Assembly: GCA_903937385.1 (NCBI GenBank)
Contig: CAIZZF010000015.1
Coordinates: forward strand, 186,001 to 250,000
DNA length: 64,000 bases
Origin: an uncultured Holophagaceae bacterium
GTDB lineage: Bacteria; Acidobacteriota; Holophagae; Holophagales; Holophagaceae
Direction: 5' to 3'
Made by a program: the position numbers and the translations under genes. This document shows, in pieces, positions 25,909 through 34,169 of this stretch (its first letter is position 1; each line of letters opens with the position of its first letter). A model generated the notes under the pieces. It made no database searches. It was not told the DNA's origin and saw only the letters and a program-made list of their open reading frames with translations.

Positions 25909-26469
25909 ATGGACATCGGAGCGACGGCTTCCACCAATCCCTACACCTACCTGTCGGTTAATAAGAGCAGCCAGGGTTCGGTATCATCCGGTTCCTCAGC
26001 CACCGCGGTCCCTGCTATAGGCACAACCCAGAATTCGGTGGCGCTGCAGGCCCTGTCCGCCACGCTATCAAGTCAGCCGGACCTCTATGACGCCAAGGGG
26101 GCGCTCAACACTTCGGCGGCCAGCCATTACCTCTCCAACCTCACGAGCAGCCTCAGCTCATTGACTTCGGGGAGTGGCGCTTTCGGCCTCTTCTCGTCGG
26201 CCTCATACACAACCCTGACTACCCAGGATGGGCTCACCGCTGACGCGGCCGCCTCTCTCTTCGGGAACAGTGCCGCCAGCACCTCCTCCGTATTCCCCGC
26301 TTCGGTCCTCAACCTGAATGCCAGCATGGCGCTGGCCTCGTATAACTACCAGCAGAGCCTTTCAGGTTCAACGACCGGTTCAGCCCCCACACCGACGTCC
26401 ACCATCCAGGCCTCCATTGCCTCCGCCCAGGCCACCGTCTTCTCGAGCATGTTCAACCTGATTGGCTAG
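25909..26469 (+). CDS. Ser/Thr/Ala-rich protein of unknown function, sigma-28 controlled
   Basis: A 186-residue protein in which more than a third of residues are Ser or Thr and charged residues are very rare. There is no signal peptide, so export through the flagellar type III apparatus is the plausible route. The C-terminal 50 residues form a potential amphipathic helix (STIQASIASAQATVFSSMFNLIG). The start follows GAGGGGG. Its own sigma-28 promoter and its place between two glycosylation clusters suggest a late flagellar, possibly O-glycosylated protein. I know no homologue. Confidence 0.7.
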   Translation: MDIGATASTNPYTYLSVNKSSQGSVSSGSSATAVPAIGTTQNSVALQALSATLSSQPDLYDAKGALNTSAASHYLSNLTSSLSSLTSGSGAFGLFSSASYTTLTTQDGLTADAAASLFGNSAASTSSVFPASVLNLNASMALASYNYQQSLSGSTTGSAPTPTSTIQASIASAQATVFSSMFNLIG

Positions 26470-26515
26470 CTTCCAGCTTTCATTACAACAACAGTGTCGA
26501 ACTGGCACGGGCAGA

Positions 26516-28186
26516 TCAGACGGCTGCAGTGGAGTCCGAAAGGTAGGCCTGCACCTCCTTGTCGAGCATGTGCAGGTAATCTCTGAAAGCTTGGCTCTTC
26601 TCATTGGTTCGCATGAGGTGGCGCATGTGCTCTAGGTGATCCTGAGCGCCGGCCTCATCCCCTGAAAGGAGGCAAATTCTCCTCAAGCAGTCGAAGCCAA
26701 AGAGGTGGAAGTCGAGTGACTTCACGAAATTGCTGAAAATGACTCGGGCATTTTCCAGGTCGCCCGATAGGATGGTCGCGTTATGCACGAAATTGACATC
26801 CAGGTTGGCAGCATAGGCCATGCCCTTGATGTCGGCGGCACTGATTTCTGGCGTGTCAAAGAGGCGATCTCGAATCGTCGTCGCTCGCCAGGAGGAGGGC
26901 CCATCCTCGATACAACCCATGGCGACGAACTCGTCGTACATCTCTGAACCAGGCAGGGGGACGGCCACGTTGAACGTCGACCAATCGGCTCCGCATTTCC
27001 TGGCGTAGTCGATGGTTTCCTGCATCTCGGCGATGCTTTCTCCGGGGAATCCGAGGATATAGAAACAACGCACGTTTAGCTTCAACCGTTGGCAGTATTG
27101 GACGAGCTCGATGGCCCGGCCCAGGTTGCAGTATTTTTTGATGCGCTTCTGCACGACGGCAGACCCCGTTTCGATCGCAAAAGCAATGTTGTTGATCTTC
27201 ATTCGGGCAATGGCGTCGATGATGTCGTAGTCGGTGTGGTTGATGCTCAGATTCTGAATGACGATCTCGAAATCGGGGATCTCCAGCTCTGCGAGGGCGG
27301 TGAAAAGTTCGATGGCCTTGCGCTTCGGAACGAAGGTGTCGTCCATAAGGTAGATCTTGGTCACACCGTATTGGTCATGGAGCCAGCGAATCTCCGCAGT
27401 GATGTTGTCCATGGTCCGCCAACGAGCGGCATGGCCATGGATGGTGTGGGCCGCGCAGAAGGTGCAGTGTACCGGGCAGCCCCGTGATCCCATCACAGCG
27501 AAGGACTTCACGCTCAGGCTGGACTTGGAAAGGCTGAAGAGGGAGGTTCGCCCCGTAAAAAGGTCCATGTCCAGGACGCGGGAATAATTAGTGAAATGGA
27601 GATCTATGTCCTCCACGAAGGCCGTCATCTCGAATTTATTATCGGAAGACGTCTTGAGGTTCGACTTCGTGTGGACACCACGGATGTCCCGGGTCTCGCC
27701 GCAAGCCAAGCTACGGAGAAATTCCGGGAGGGCGGCCTCCGCCTCACCGCATACCACGACATCGACCTCAGGATTGTCTGAGAAGACGAAGGCAACCGTG
27801 TTGGAAGCATGAATCCCTCCGACCATGATGGTGGCCCCGACCCAGATCCGGCGGGCTACTGCGACGACCAGTTTGAAGAAGTCGTAGGATGAAGAGAACA
27901 TGAGCGAGACGCCGATGACGTCAGGGACAGCACCGCGCTGTGCCGCCAGCAGGGAAGTCTCGACCAGTTCCTCGATGGCCCCCTGGTCGGTCGCAGCCGA
28001 GAAATCAGTCAGGGCGAAATCCGTGAATCGCACCGTTTCAGCGGTTCCAGTGCGAAAGATGGCATCGACGAGGTATTGGATACCTAGCGGGGGAAGCACG
28101 TGCGACGCGATGGTGGCATCGGCCGTGTGGGTCAATTCAGGCGATACGGGTGGAAGGCTGACAAGCAATACATCGGGCAGTTTCAC
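26516..28186 (-). CDS. B12-binding-type radical SAM protein
   Basis: A 556-residue enzyme with an N-terminal cobalamin-binding-like domain (VLPPLGIQYLVDAIF, IGVSLMFSSSYD, VGGIHASN, VDVVVCGEAE) and a radical SAM core whose cluster motif CPVHCTFC supplies three Cys at 237, 241 and 244. The C-terminal 120 residues are helical. The family includes radical methyltransferases and ring-modifying enzymes; the substrate is not predictable. I chose GTG 28186 because GGGGG lies four bases before it and MKLPDVLLVSLPP is a typical family start; ATG 28216 is the alternative. It is convergent with the Ser/Thr-rich gene. Confidence 0.8.
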   Translation of the reverse strand: MKLPDVLLVSLPPVSPELTHTADATIASHVLPPLGIQYLVDAIFRTGTAETVRFTDFALTDFSAATDQGAIEELVETSLLAAQRGAVPDVIGVSLMFSSSYDFFKLVVAVARRIWVGATIMVGGIHASNTVAFVFSDNPEVDVVVCGEAEAALPEFLRSLACGETRDIRGVHTKSNLKTSSDNKFEMTAFVEDIDLHFTNYSRVLDMDLFTGRTSLFSLSKSSLSVKSFAVMGSRGCPVHCTFCAAHTIHGHAARWRTMDNITAEIRWLHDQYGVTKIYLMDDTFVPKRKAIELFTALAELEIPDFEIVIQNLSINHTDYDIIDAIARMKINNIAFAIETGSAVVQKRIKKYCNLGRAIELVQYCQRLKLNVRCFYILGFPGESIAEMQETIDYARKCGADWSTFNVAVPLPGSEMYDEFVAMGCIEDGPSSWRATTIRDRLFDTPEISAADIKGMAYAANLDVNFVHNATILSGDLENARVIFSNFVKSLDFHLFGFDCLRRICLLSGDEAGAQDHLEHMRHLMRTNEKSQAFRDYLHMLDKEVQAYLSDSTAAV

Positions 28187-28568
28187 GTGTCCCCCTTCGC
28201 ACTTCATTTTTACCATGACTATCGTAAGGCTCCTCGGATGTTCGAGGTTCGCAGGAGGCGTGGGTTCGGTTCAGGCAAGCCGGTCTGAATAATCCCTGAG
28301 ATGTGACTAGCCCCCTGCGGCATGGGCACTTTAGCCCTCCAATCCACCGGAGGAGAAGGAGTCCCGGGAATACCCCCGGATAATCACCCTGGAATCGACG
28401 GCTCGACGGGACACACCTGCCGCTATGATCCATGGTGATCCCATCGTCCCCCCTACCATTGGGGCCTTCTTTCGGAGCTCTGGTGAAGACCTTATCACTC
28501 TCAGGCGGTCTTCCACTTGACCCCCCCAAGGAGAGCGGGTGGGCTCACAGAAAGGTCCGGGGGTAACT
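28187..28568. other. Divergent intergenic region
   Basis: About 380 bases between the minus-strand radical SAM gene and the plus-strand epimerase. It must hold promoters for both, but I find no clear sigma-54, sigma-28 or sigma-70 match and no ORF worth naming. Confidence 0.5.
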
Positions 28569-29591
28569 ATGCGAATTCTGGTGACAGGCAACCTCGGATT
28601 CGTCGGCTCAGTGGTCGCCCCCTACTTGGCTGCACGGGGCCATGAGGTCCAGGGACTTGACGCGGGTTATTTCGAAAGTTGCCTGTTTGGGCGCCCTGCA
28701 GATCCTCCCACCGTGCGCAAGGATGTGCGGGACGTGGAACCCGAGGACCTTGAGGGATTCCAGGCGGTGGTGCACCTGGCCGCCCTTTCCAACGACCCCC
28801 TGGGGGAGCTGGATCCCGATCTCACCGCGGCCATCAACCTGGGTGGCACCTTGCGGGTCGCCGAAGCCGCGCGCAGGGCAGGAGTGGCACGCATGGTGTT
28901 CGCCTCCTCTTGCAGCCTCTATGGCCTCGGCGGTGCGGCGGCTGTGGACGAATCTGGCGACATGCGGCCGCAGACCGCATACGCCAAGTCCAAGATCGAT
29001 GCCGAAGCCGCCCTGGATGCATTGGGCAGAGATGATTTCAGTCCGGTCTTCCTGCGCTTTGCCACAGCCTATGGTGTTTCACCCCGGCTGCGCCTGGACC
29101 TGGTGGTGAACAACCTGGTGGGTTGGGCAGTCTCAGAGGGAGTGATCCGCATCCAGAGTGACGGCTCGCCCTGGAGGCCCCTGGTACACGTGGAGGACAT
29201 GGCCAGGGCCATCGCGGCAGCTCTGGAGGCGCCCCGGGAGGTGGTGCACCGGCAGGCCTTCAATGTAGGGCGCTCCGATGCCAACTACCAGGTCAAGACC
29301 ATCGCCGCCGATATTGGCAGGCTCCTGCCGCATTGCCAGGTGAGCATCAACCCCCAGGCCAGCCCAGATACCCGGTCCTATCGAGTGAGCTTCGACAGGA
29401 TCCACGCTGCGCTTCCTGACTTCCGACCGGAATGGGGGTTGGAGCGGGGCATCCTGCAGCTGCGGGATGCCTACCGGGAGCATGGTCTTGATCAGGCAAC
29501 CTTTCACGACCGCCGTTTCACCCGGCTGTTGCAACTTAAACACCTATTGGAAAATGGTCAGCTCGGTTCCAATCTGCGCTGGACTCATTGA
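28569..29591 (+). CDS. NAD-dependent sugar epimerase/dehydratase (SDR)
   Basis: A 340-residue extended SDR starting MRILVTGNLGFVGS, with HLAALSNDPLG, SSCSLYG, TAYAKSK (YxxxK) and LRFATAYGVSPR. The pattern is that of nucleotide-sugar epimerases often annotated as UDP-glucose 4-epimerase-like. ATG 28569 is chosen because the Rossmann strand begins there. It is the only plus-strand gene in this stretch and stands opposite the rfb-like operon, whose sugars it may share. Confidence 0.8.
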   Translation: MRILVTGNLGFVGSVVAPYLAARGHEVQGLDAGYFESCLFGRPADPPTVRKDVRDVEPEDLEGFQAVVHLAALSNDPLGELDPDLTAAINLGGTLRVAEAARRAGVARMVFASSCSLYGLGGAAAVDESGDMRPQTAYAKSKIDAEAALDALGRDDFSPVFLRFATAYGVSPRLRLDLVVNNLVGWAVSEGVIRIQSDGSPWRPLVHVEDMARAIAAALEAPREVVHRQAFNVGRSDANYQVKTIAADIGRLLPHCQVSINPQASPDTRSYRVSFDRIHAALPDFRPEWGLERGILQLRDAYREHGLDQATFHDRRFTRLLQLKHLLENGQLGSNLRWTH

Positions 29592-29704
29592 AAACAGTTC
29601 CTCGATTTGTGCCCTTCCTGGGATTCTCTGGGGCGATCCCGAAGTGGCTCGGATCGTGTTCCTTGGAACAGCTGATTGCGCCCATCCACCTGTAGGTCCG
29701 CGCC

Positions 29705-30469
29705 CTAGTTGCGCCTCAGCCAAGCCCCCGGCCAGTGTGTGATGTTCTGATCCAGGCCACTTTCGTTGAAGGGCCAGGCAGGCTGCTCGAGCATGAACTC
29801 CGGATGACCCAGGAGGAAATCCCGCGCCGCGGCAGTTGGGTTGTCCGTCGTCCAAGCGGACACGCCGCGAGGCACATCGGCCAAGTCGTGCATGATGCCA
29901 TCGGTGGCCACGAGGTAGGAGCCCGACGTCACTAGGCCCGCATAGGCTTCAAGCTCACTTGAGACATGCGCGTAGGTATGGTTCGAGTCCAGAATGACCA
30001 GCACCGTTTCCCCAGGGGCCACGAGCGCCTTCACGCGCGCCACGATATTGGGATCCGTCGAGCTGCCTTCGATGAGCGTGATGCGGTCGTTCAGGGGGTG
30101 AGCCTCGATGGCAGTGCGATTGTGGGGCCGGATCTCGATGTCGATCCCGATGACGCGGCCGCGGTCCATCGCCCGGCATAGGCTGGAATAGAAGATCAGC
30201 GAGCCACCATGGGCCACACCCGTCTCGATGATCACGTCCGGTTTCACGCGGAAAACCACTTCCTGGATCCGGAGCATGTCCTCGGGCAGCTGGATGATGG
30301 GACGCCCCATCCAGCTGAAGGTGTAGGGGTACTTCTGATCCCATCCCACGCGGACCCACTGCCGGGAGATGGCCTCGAAAGCCTCTTTGGAGTAGAGGTT
30401 CAGCGTGCGTGTCTGCCCCGCCTCTTCCAGCGTTAGGGTTCTCGCTTCTGTATCAAGGGTGAGTTTCAT
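29705..30469 (-). CDS. CmcI/cephalosporin-hydroxylase-family protein, probable sugar O-methyltransferase
   Basis: A 254-residue member of the CmcI family. It has IIETGVAHGGSLIFYSSL as the SAM-binding motif, GIDIEIRPHN, and VLVILDSNHTYAHV, which carries the metal-binding Asp and His of rhamnosyl O-methyltransferases. Despite the family name, most members near sugar genes are O-methyltransferases. ATG 30469 has GGAG six bases upstream. It is the last gene of the minus-strand sugar operon, after a gap of about 130 bases. Confidence 0.75.
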   Translation of the reverse strand: MKLTLDTEARTLTLEEAGQTRTLNLYSKEAFEAISRQWVRVGWDQKYPYTFSWMGRPIIQLPEDMLRIQEVVFRVKPDVIIETGVAHGGSLIFYSSLCRAMDRGRVIGIDIEIRPHNRTAIEAHPLNDRITLIEGSSTDPNIVARVKALVAPGETVLVILDSNHTYAHVSSELEAYAGLVTSGSYLVATDGIMHDLADVPRGVSAWTTDNPTAAARDFLLGHPEFMLEQPAWPFNESGLDQNITHWPGAWLRRN

Positions 30470-30603
30470 GGTTCGCTCCAATCAATCAACTCGACGGTCC
30501 AGCTGCGGCGGCCATTCGTTACCGATCATCGCCAAGGTAGTCCAATTTCAGCTACACCACACTTCCAACTCTGGGCGAAGCCAGGTCTACTTCATCATTA
30601 GAT

Positions 30604-31497
30604 TCATGACGCCTCCCTGGCCTCGGACACGGTCCGCTCCAGCCCCTTCGGCAGGGAAAGCCGGGGCTGCCAGCCCAGCGTTCTGAGCTTGAGGTTCTCA
30701 CCCACCAGGAGAGGCGGGTCCTCTGGACGCTCTGCAGCCAAGCTCTGCATGAGCTCCGGGTCGGCTCCCAGGAGCTGGGCCACTTCCCGAAGCACCTGAG
30801 CCAGGGAAACAGGATCACCGCAGCTGATGTTGTAGGCTCCGTCAGCACCGGCTCCGAGCAGGGCCAGGAATCCCTCGGCCACGTCAGAGGCGTGCAGGAA
30901 ATCACGAAGGGCCTGAGCATTCACCGGGAAAGGCGGACGCCGTCCCCGGAAGGCTCCGATCAGGGAGGGGATTAAGCGTCGCGCATCCTCGCCTGTCCCG
31001 TAGGGCAGGAACACCCGACCCCAGGCGCAGGGCACCTCATGCTGGCGGCAGATCGCCGCGGCTAGGCGGCGCGTCGCATCTTTGGCGGTGCCATAGAGAC
31101 TGGAGGGATTCAGGGGCGTGCTGTCCTCCCGGCAGAGGCCCTGGGACCAGTCGTACTCGGCGCAGGTCCCGGCGGCCACCACCCCCTTGCCGCCGGCGGC
31201 ACAGAAGGCCTCCACCAGCTGAGTGGTGGCCTCCACCCAACGCAGGTTCAGGGGTGAGGTCCAGAAGGCTCCGTGTTCGGTGTACCAGGCCAGGTGCAGC
31301 AGGTGGGTGGCGGAGGCCTCCTGGACCAGTCGGGGAAAGTCCGGCCTCGCCAGGAGGTCCACTTGAATGAACGCCGCGAAGGAACTTTCGGGCGGCCGGG
31401 TCCGGCCAAGGAGGACCGTATCGATGCCCCGACCACGCAAGGCCTCCAGGACATACCGTCCAAGGAAGCCATTCCCACCGGTCAGGGCGACTCTCAT
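30604..31497 (-). CDS. NAD-dependent epimerase/dehydratase or 4-reductase
   Basis: A 297-residue SDR with ALTGGNGFLGRYVLEAL at the N-terminus, GTCAEYDWSQG and SSLYGTAKDA (YxxxK). The sequence is like dTDP/CDP-4-keto-sugar reductases that complete deoxysugar synthesis after 3,5-epimerisation and C-methylation, the two activities encoded just upstream. AGGAG precedes ATG 31497 and overlaps the previous stop. Confidence 0.75.
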   Translation of the reverse strand: MRVALTGGNGFLGRYVLEALRGRGIDTVLLGRTRPPESSFAAFIQVDLLARPDFPRLVQEASATHLLHLAWYTEHGAFWTSPLNLRWVEATTQLVEAFCAAGGKGVVAAGTCAEYDWSQGLCREDSTPLNPSSLYGTAKDATRRLAAAICRQHEVPCAWGRVFLPYGTGEDARRLIPSLIGAFRGRRPPFPVNAQALRDFLHASDVAEGFLALLGAGADGAYNISCGDPVSLAQVLREVAQLLGADPELMQSLAAERPEDPPLLVGENLKLRTLGWQPRLSLPKGLERTVSEAREAS

Positions 31498-31506
31498 GCG
31501 GAGCTC

Positions 31507-32733
31507 CTAGCCGATCCAAAGGGTGGGAACGGCCGTGACGAACTGCCCACCCCACGTTCGGGCATAGGCCAGCTGCTCCACAACTTCATCTCGGAGGTTC
31601 CAGGGAAGGATGACGATGAAATCGGGTCGATGCTCTGCAAGGGCTGCTTCAGGAAGGATGCGGATGCGGCTCCCAGGCAGGTACCGACCCTGCTTGGCAG
31701 GGTTCCGGTCCACCACGAAGGGGAGGAGGTCGGGCCGCACTCCTGCGTAGTTGAGGAGGGTGTTGCCTTTGGCGGCAGCCCCATAGCCGGCGACCGTCTT
31801 TCCGGAGTTCTGGACTTCCAGGAGGAAAGACAGGAAGGCGTTCTTGATCTCATCCGCTTTTGGCTGAAGGGTGGCGTAGAAGGCCTCGTCCCTCAGCCCT
31901 GCCCGGGCCTCTAGTCCCAGACAGGCCGAAAGCCGTGCAGTGGCCTGCCTCGAGCCCCTGCCCTTCTTCTGGACATAAACCCGGAGGCTGCCACCGTGCG
32001 TCGTCAGCTGCTCCAGATCGAAGGGGGTCAGGCCATTTTGGTCAAAGATCCCAAGCAGGGCGGTCATGGACAGGTAGGAGAAGTGCTCGTGGTAGATCGT
32101 GTCGAACTGAGCGTTCCGGACCAGCTCAAGCAGGTGCGGAAATTCGAAGGTGGCGACGCCTTCCGGCTTGAGGAGCTCAGAGACGCCGAGGAGGAAATCA
32201 TTGATATCCGGGACGTGGGCCAGGACGTTGTTGGCCACGATCAAGTCAGCCTGCCTGCCGGATGCGGCCAGGCTCGAACCCATCTCCTGGGTGAAGAAGG
32301 ACTGGATGATCTCGATCCCCTTGCCCCGGGCGGCCTGGGCGGTGTTGGCGGTGGGCTCGATTCCCAGGCAGGGGATGCCACGGCGCTTCACATACTGCAG
32401 CAGGTAGCCGTCATTGGCGGCGAGTTCGACGACCAGGGACTCCCCACCCAGGTTGAACCGTTCAACCATGACCCGAACGTAGTCCTCGGCATGCTTCAAC
32501 CAGGATTCCGAGTAGGAACTGAAGTAGGCATAGTCTGCGGTGAACAAGGCCCCCGCATCGACCACGTCCTCGGTCTGGACCAGCCAGCAACGGGTGCAGA
32601 CCAGCACCTTGAGCGGAAACCAGAGCTCAGGGTCATGAAGGGTCTGAGCCGTCAGGTAGGCATTGGAGTGGGGTGCCGAACCCAGATCGAGAAAGGGCTC
32701 TTTCAACTCGGCATGGCAGTGGCGGCAGTTCAT
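31507..32733 (-). CDS. Sugar C-methyltransferase (TylC3/NovU-like)
   Basis: A 408-residue three-part enzyme: an N-terminal zinc site (CRHCHAEL and CTRCWLVQT, four Cys), a SAM-binding core (LVVELAANDGYLLQYVK), and the C-terminal C-methyltransferase domain with GYGAAAKGNTLLNY. IYHEHFSYLS contains the His residues used as catalytic base in the family. It methylates C3 of a 4-keto nucleotide sugar to make a branched-chain sugar. It overlaps rfbC by four bases. Confidence 0.85.
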   Translation of the reverse strand: MNCRHCHAELKEPFLDLGSAPHSNAYLTAQTLHDPELWFPLKVLVCTRCWLVQTEDVVDAGALFTADYAYFSSYSESWLKHAEDYVRVMVERFNLGGESLVVELAANDGYLLQYVKRRGIPCLGIEPTANTAQAARGKGIEIIQSFFTQEMGSSLAASGRQADLIVANNVLAHVPDINDFLLGVSELLKPEGVATFEFPHLLELVRNAQFDTIYHEHFSYLSMTALLGIFDQNGLTPFDLEQLTTHGGSLRVYVQKKGRGSRQATARLSACLGLEARAGLRDEAFYATLQPKADEIKNAFLSFLLEVQNSGKTVAGYGAAAKGNTLLNYAGVRPDLLPFVVDRNPAKQGRYLPGSRIRILPEAALAEHRPDFIVILPWNLRDEVVEQLAYARTWGGQFVTAVPTLWIG

Positions 32734-33296
32734 AGGGTGATCCCCGGGAAATGGGCTGGAAGGAAGGCCCAGGCCTGATCCCGATCCGAGATTTCACCGA
32801 TCCTGCGGGGCCACACAATATTCAACCCCGGGTCCTCTGCATGAAGCCCACCCTCGGCTTCGGGGTGATGGGGCTCGGAGTGCAGGTAGAGCATCTCGCA
32901 GTCATCGGTCAGGGCCTGGAAGCCATGGGCAAAGCCCTGGGGAATAACGAGGCTGGTGTGGTTCGTTTCGGATAGGACGACGCCCTGCCAAGACAGGAAG
33001 GTCGGAGAGTCCTTGCGCAGATCCACCGCGACATCGTAGACCTCGCCCCGAAGGCAAGTCACCACCTTGATCTCCGCATGCGGGGGATGCTGGAAGTGAA
33101 GTCCACGAAGGGTCCCCTGGCGCCTGGTGTGCGTGTGGTTAATCTGGCTCACAGGGTGGGGGAATCCGGCTTCCTTGAAAATCTCCGAACAGAACAGGCG
33201 GGAGAACGATCCCCGGTGATCCTCGAGGATCCACCTCTGGATGATCTTCAATCCAGGCAGGGTCCCGTCGCTGATCTCGAACCTAGGAGATGCCAT
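32730..33296 (-). CDS. rfbC: dTDP-4-dehydrorhamnose 3,5-epimerase family protein
   Basis: A 188-residue cupin-type epimerase. SQINHTHTRRQGTLRGLHFQ holds the substrate-binding Arg and catalytic His, VYDVAVDLRKDSPTF is the second family motif, and IPQGFAHGFQAL follows. It epimerises C3/C5 of a 4-keto-6-deoxy nucleotide sugar. With a C-methyltransferase next to it and a CDP-glucose-forming enzyme upstream, the substrate here is probably a CDP- rather than a dTDP-sugar (inference). Confidence 0.85.
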   Translation of the reverse strand: MASPRFEISDGTLPGLKIIQRWILEDHRGSFSRLFCSEIFKEAGFPHPVSQINHTHTRRQGTLRGLHFQHPPHAEIKVVTCLRGEVYDVAVDLRKDSPTFLSWQGVVLSETNHTSLVIPQGFAHGFQALTDDCEMLYLHSEPHHPEAEGGLHAEDPGLNIVWPRRIGEISDRDQAWAFLPAHFPGITL

Positions 33297-33405
33297 GGCC
33301 AGCCACCGGTGGTTTGGGCCATTCGGAGTATTCCTGAATCTGGCCCAGGGTGAACTCGGTCATGTCCAGCCCCCTCAAGTAGCCGTTGGGGCGAATCAAT
33401 CCCAT
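33283..33405 (-). pseudogene. Remnant of a CDP-glucose 4,6-dehydratase (rfbG) gene
   Basis: A 40-codon ORF starting at ATG 33405 inside the end of rfbF and ending just inside rfbC. Its product contains GLDMTEFTLGQIQEY, which resembles the C-terminal tail of RfbG proteins (a '..DM..FTL.QI..Y' pattern, from memory of the family). RfbG normally sits exactly between rfbF and a downstream epimerase or dehydrase. I read this as an internal deletion that left a few N-terminal codons joined to the last 25-30. It could instead be a chance ORF. Confidence 0.45.
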
Positions 33406-34169
33406 GTTTTCCACGGAGCCACTCCTTGCTGCCATAGGGCTTCCAGTTGGTTCTTGTCCCGGAGCGTATCCATGGGTTGCCAGAATCCGCGATGCTTGAA
33501 GGCCATGAGCTCGCCTCTCGAGGCCAGCCGGGCCAGGGGCTCGCCTTCCCAGGAAGTGGAGTCATCCGCGATGTCATCCAGGCATTCAGGCGAGAGGGCG
33601 AAGAAGCCCCCGTTGATCCATCCTCCATCCCCGAGCGGTTTTTCAATGAACCCTTGCACGCTCTCCCCTTCAAGTGCCAGGGACCCGTACCGGCCTGGAG
33701 GCTGGACTGCGGTGACCGTGGCCCTCTTGCCATGGGAGCCGTGGAAATCCAGGAGGGCTTTGATGTTGATATCGGATACGCCATCGCCGTAGGTCAGGCA
33801 AAAACTTGTCTCATTCTCCACATAGGGGGCGATCCGCTTCAGGCGCCCGCCCGTCATAGTGTCGGCGCCGGTGTCCACCAGGGTGACCCGCCAGGGCTCG
33901 GCGTGTTTTTCATGGACTTCCATCTGGTTTTCCTGGAAATCGAAGGTGACGTCGCTCATGTGAAGGAAGTAGTTCGAGAAGTACTCTTTGATCATGTAGC
34001 CCTTGAAGCCGAGACAGACGATGAAGTCATGCATCCCATAGCGGGAATACATCTTCATGATGTGCCAGAGGATGGGTCGGCCTCCGATCTCGATCATGGG
34101 TTTTGGCTTCAAGTGGGTCTCTTCGCTCAATCGGGTCCCAAGTCCGCCCGCGAGAATGACTACTTTCAT
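33396..34169 (-). CDS. rfbF: Glucose-1-phosphate cytidylyltransferase
   Basis: A 257-residue nucleotidyltransferase with VVILAGGLGTRLSEET, KPMIEIGGRPILWHIM, FCLTYGDGVSDIN and GFWQPMDTLRDKNQLE, all characteristic of RfbF. It makes CDP-glucose from CTP and glucose-1-phosphate, the entry to CDP-3,6-dideoxy and branched sugars. ATG 34169 overlaps the GT41 stop. The next expected enzyme, RfbG, appears reduced to a remnant, so its product may be used differently or supplied from elsewhere in the genome. Confidence 0.9.
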   Translation of the reverse strand: MKVVILAGGLGTRLSEETHLKPKPMIEIGGRPILWHIMKMYSRYGMHDFIVCLGFKGYMIKEYFSNYFLHMSDVTFDFQENQMEVHEKHAEPWRVTLVDTGADTMTGGRLKRIAPYVENETSFCLTYGDGVSDINIKALLDFHGSHGKRATVTAVQPPGRYGSLALEGESVQGFIEKPLGDGGWINGGFFALSPECLDDIADDSTSWEGEPLARLASRGELMAFKHRGFWQPMDTLRDKNQLEALWQQGVAPWKTWD

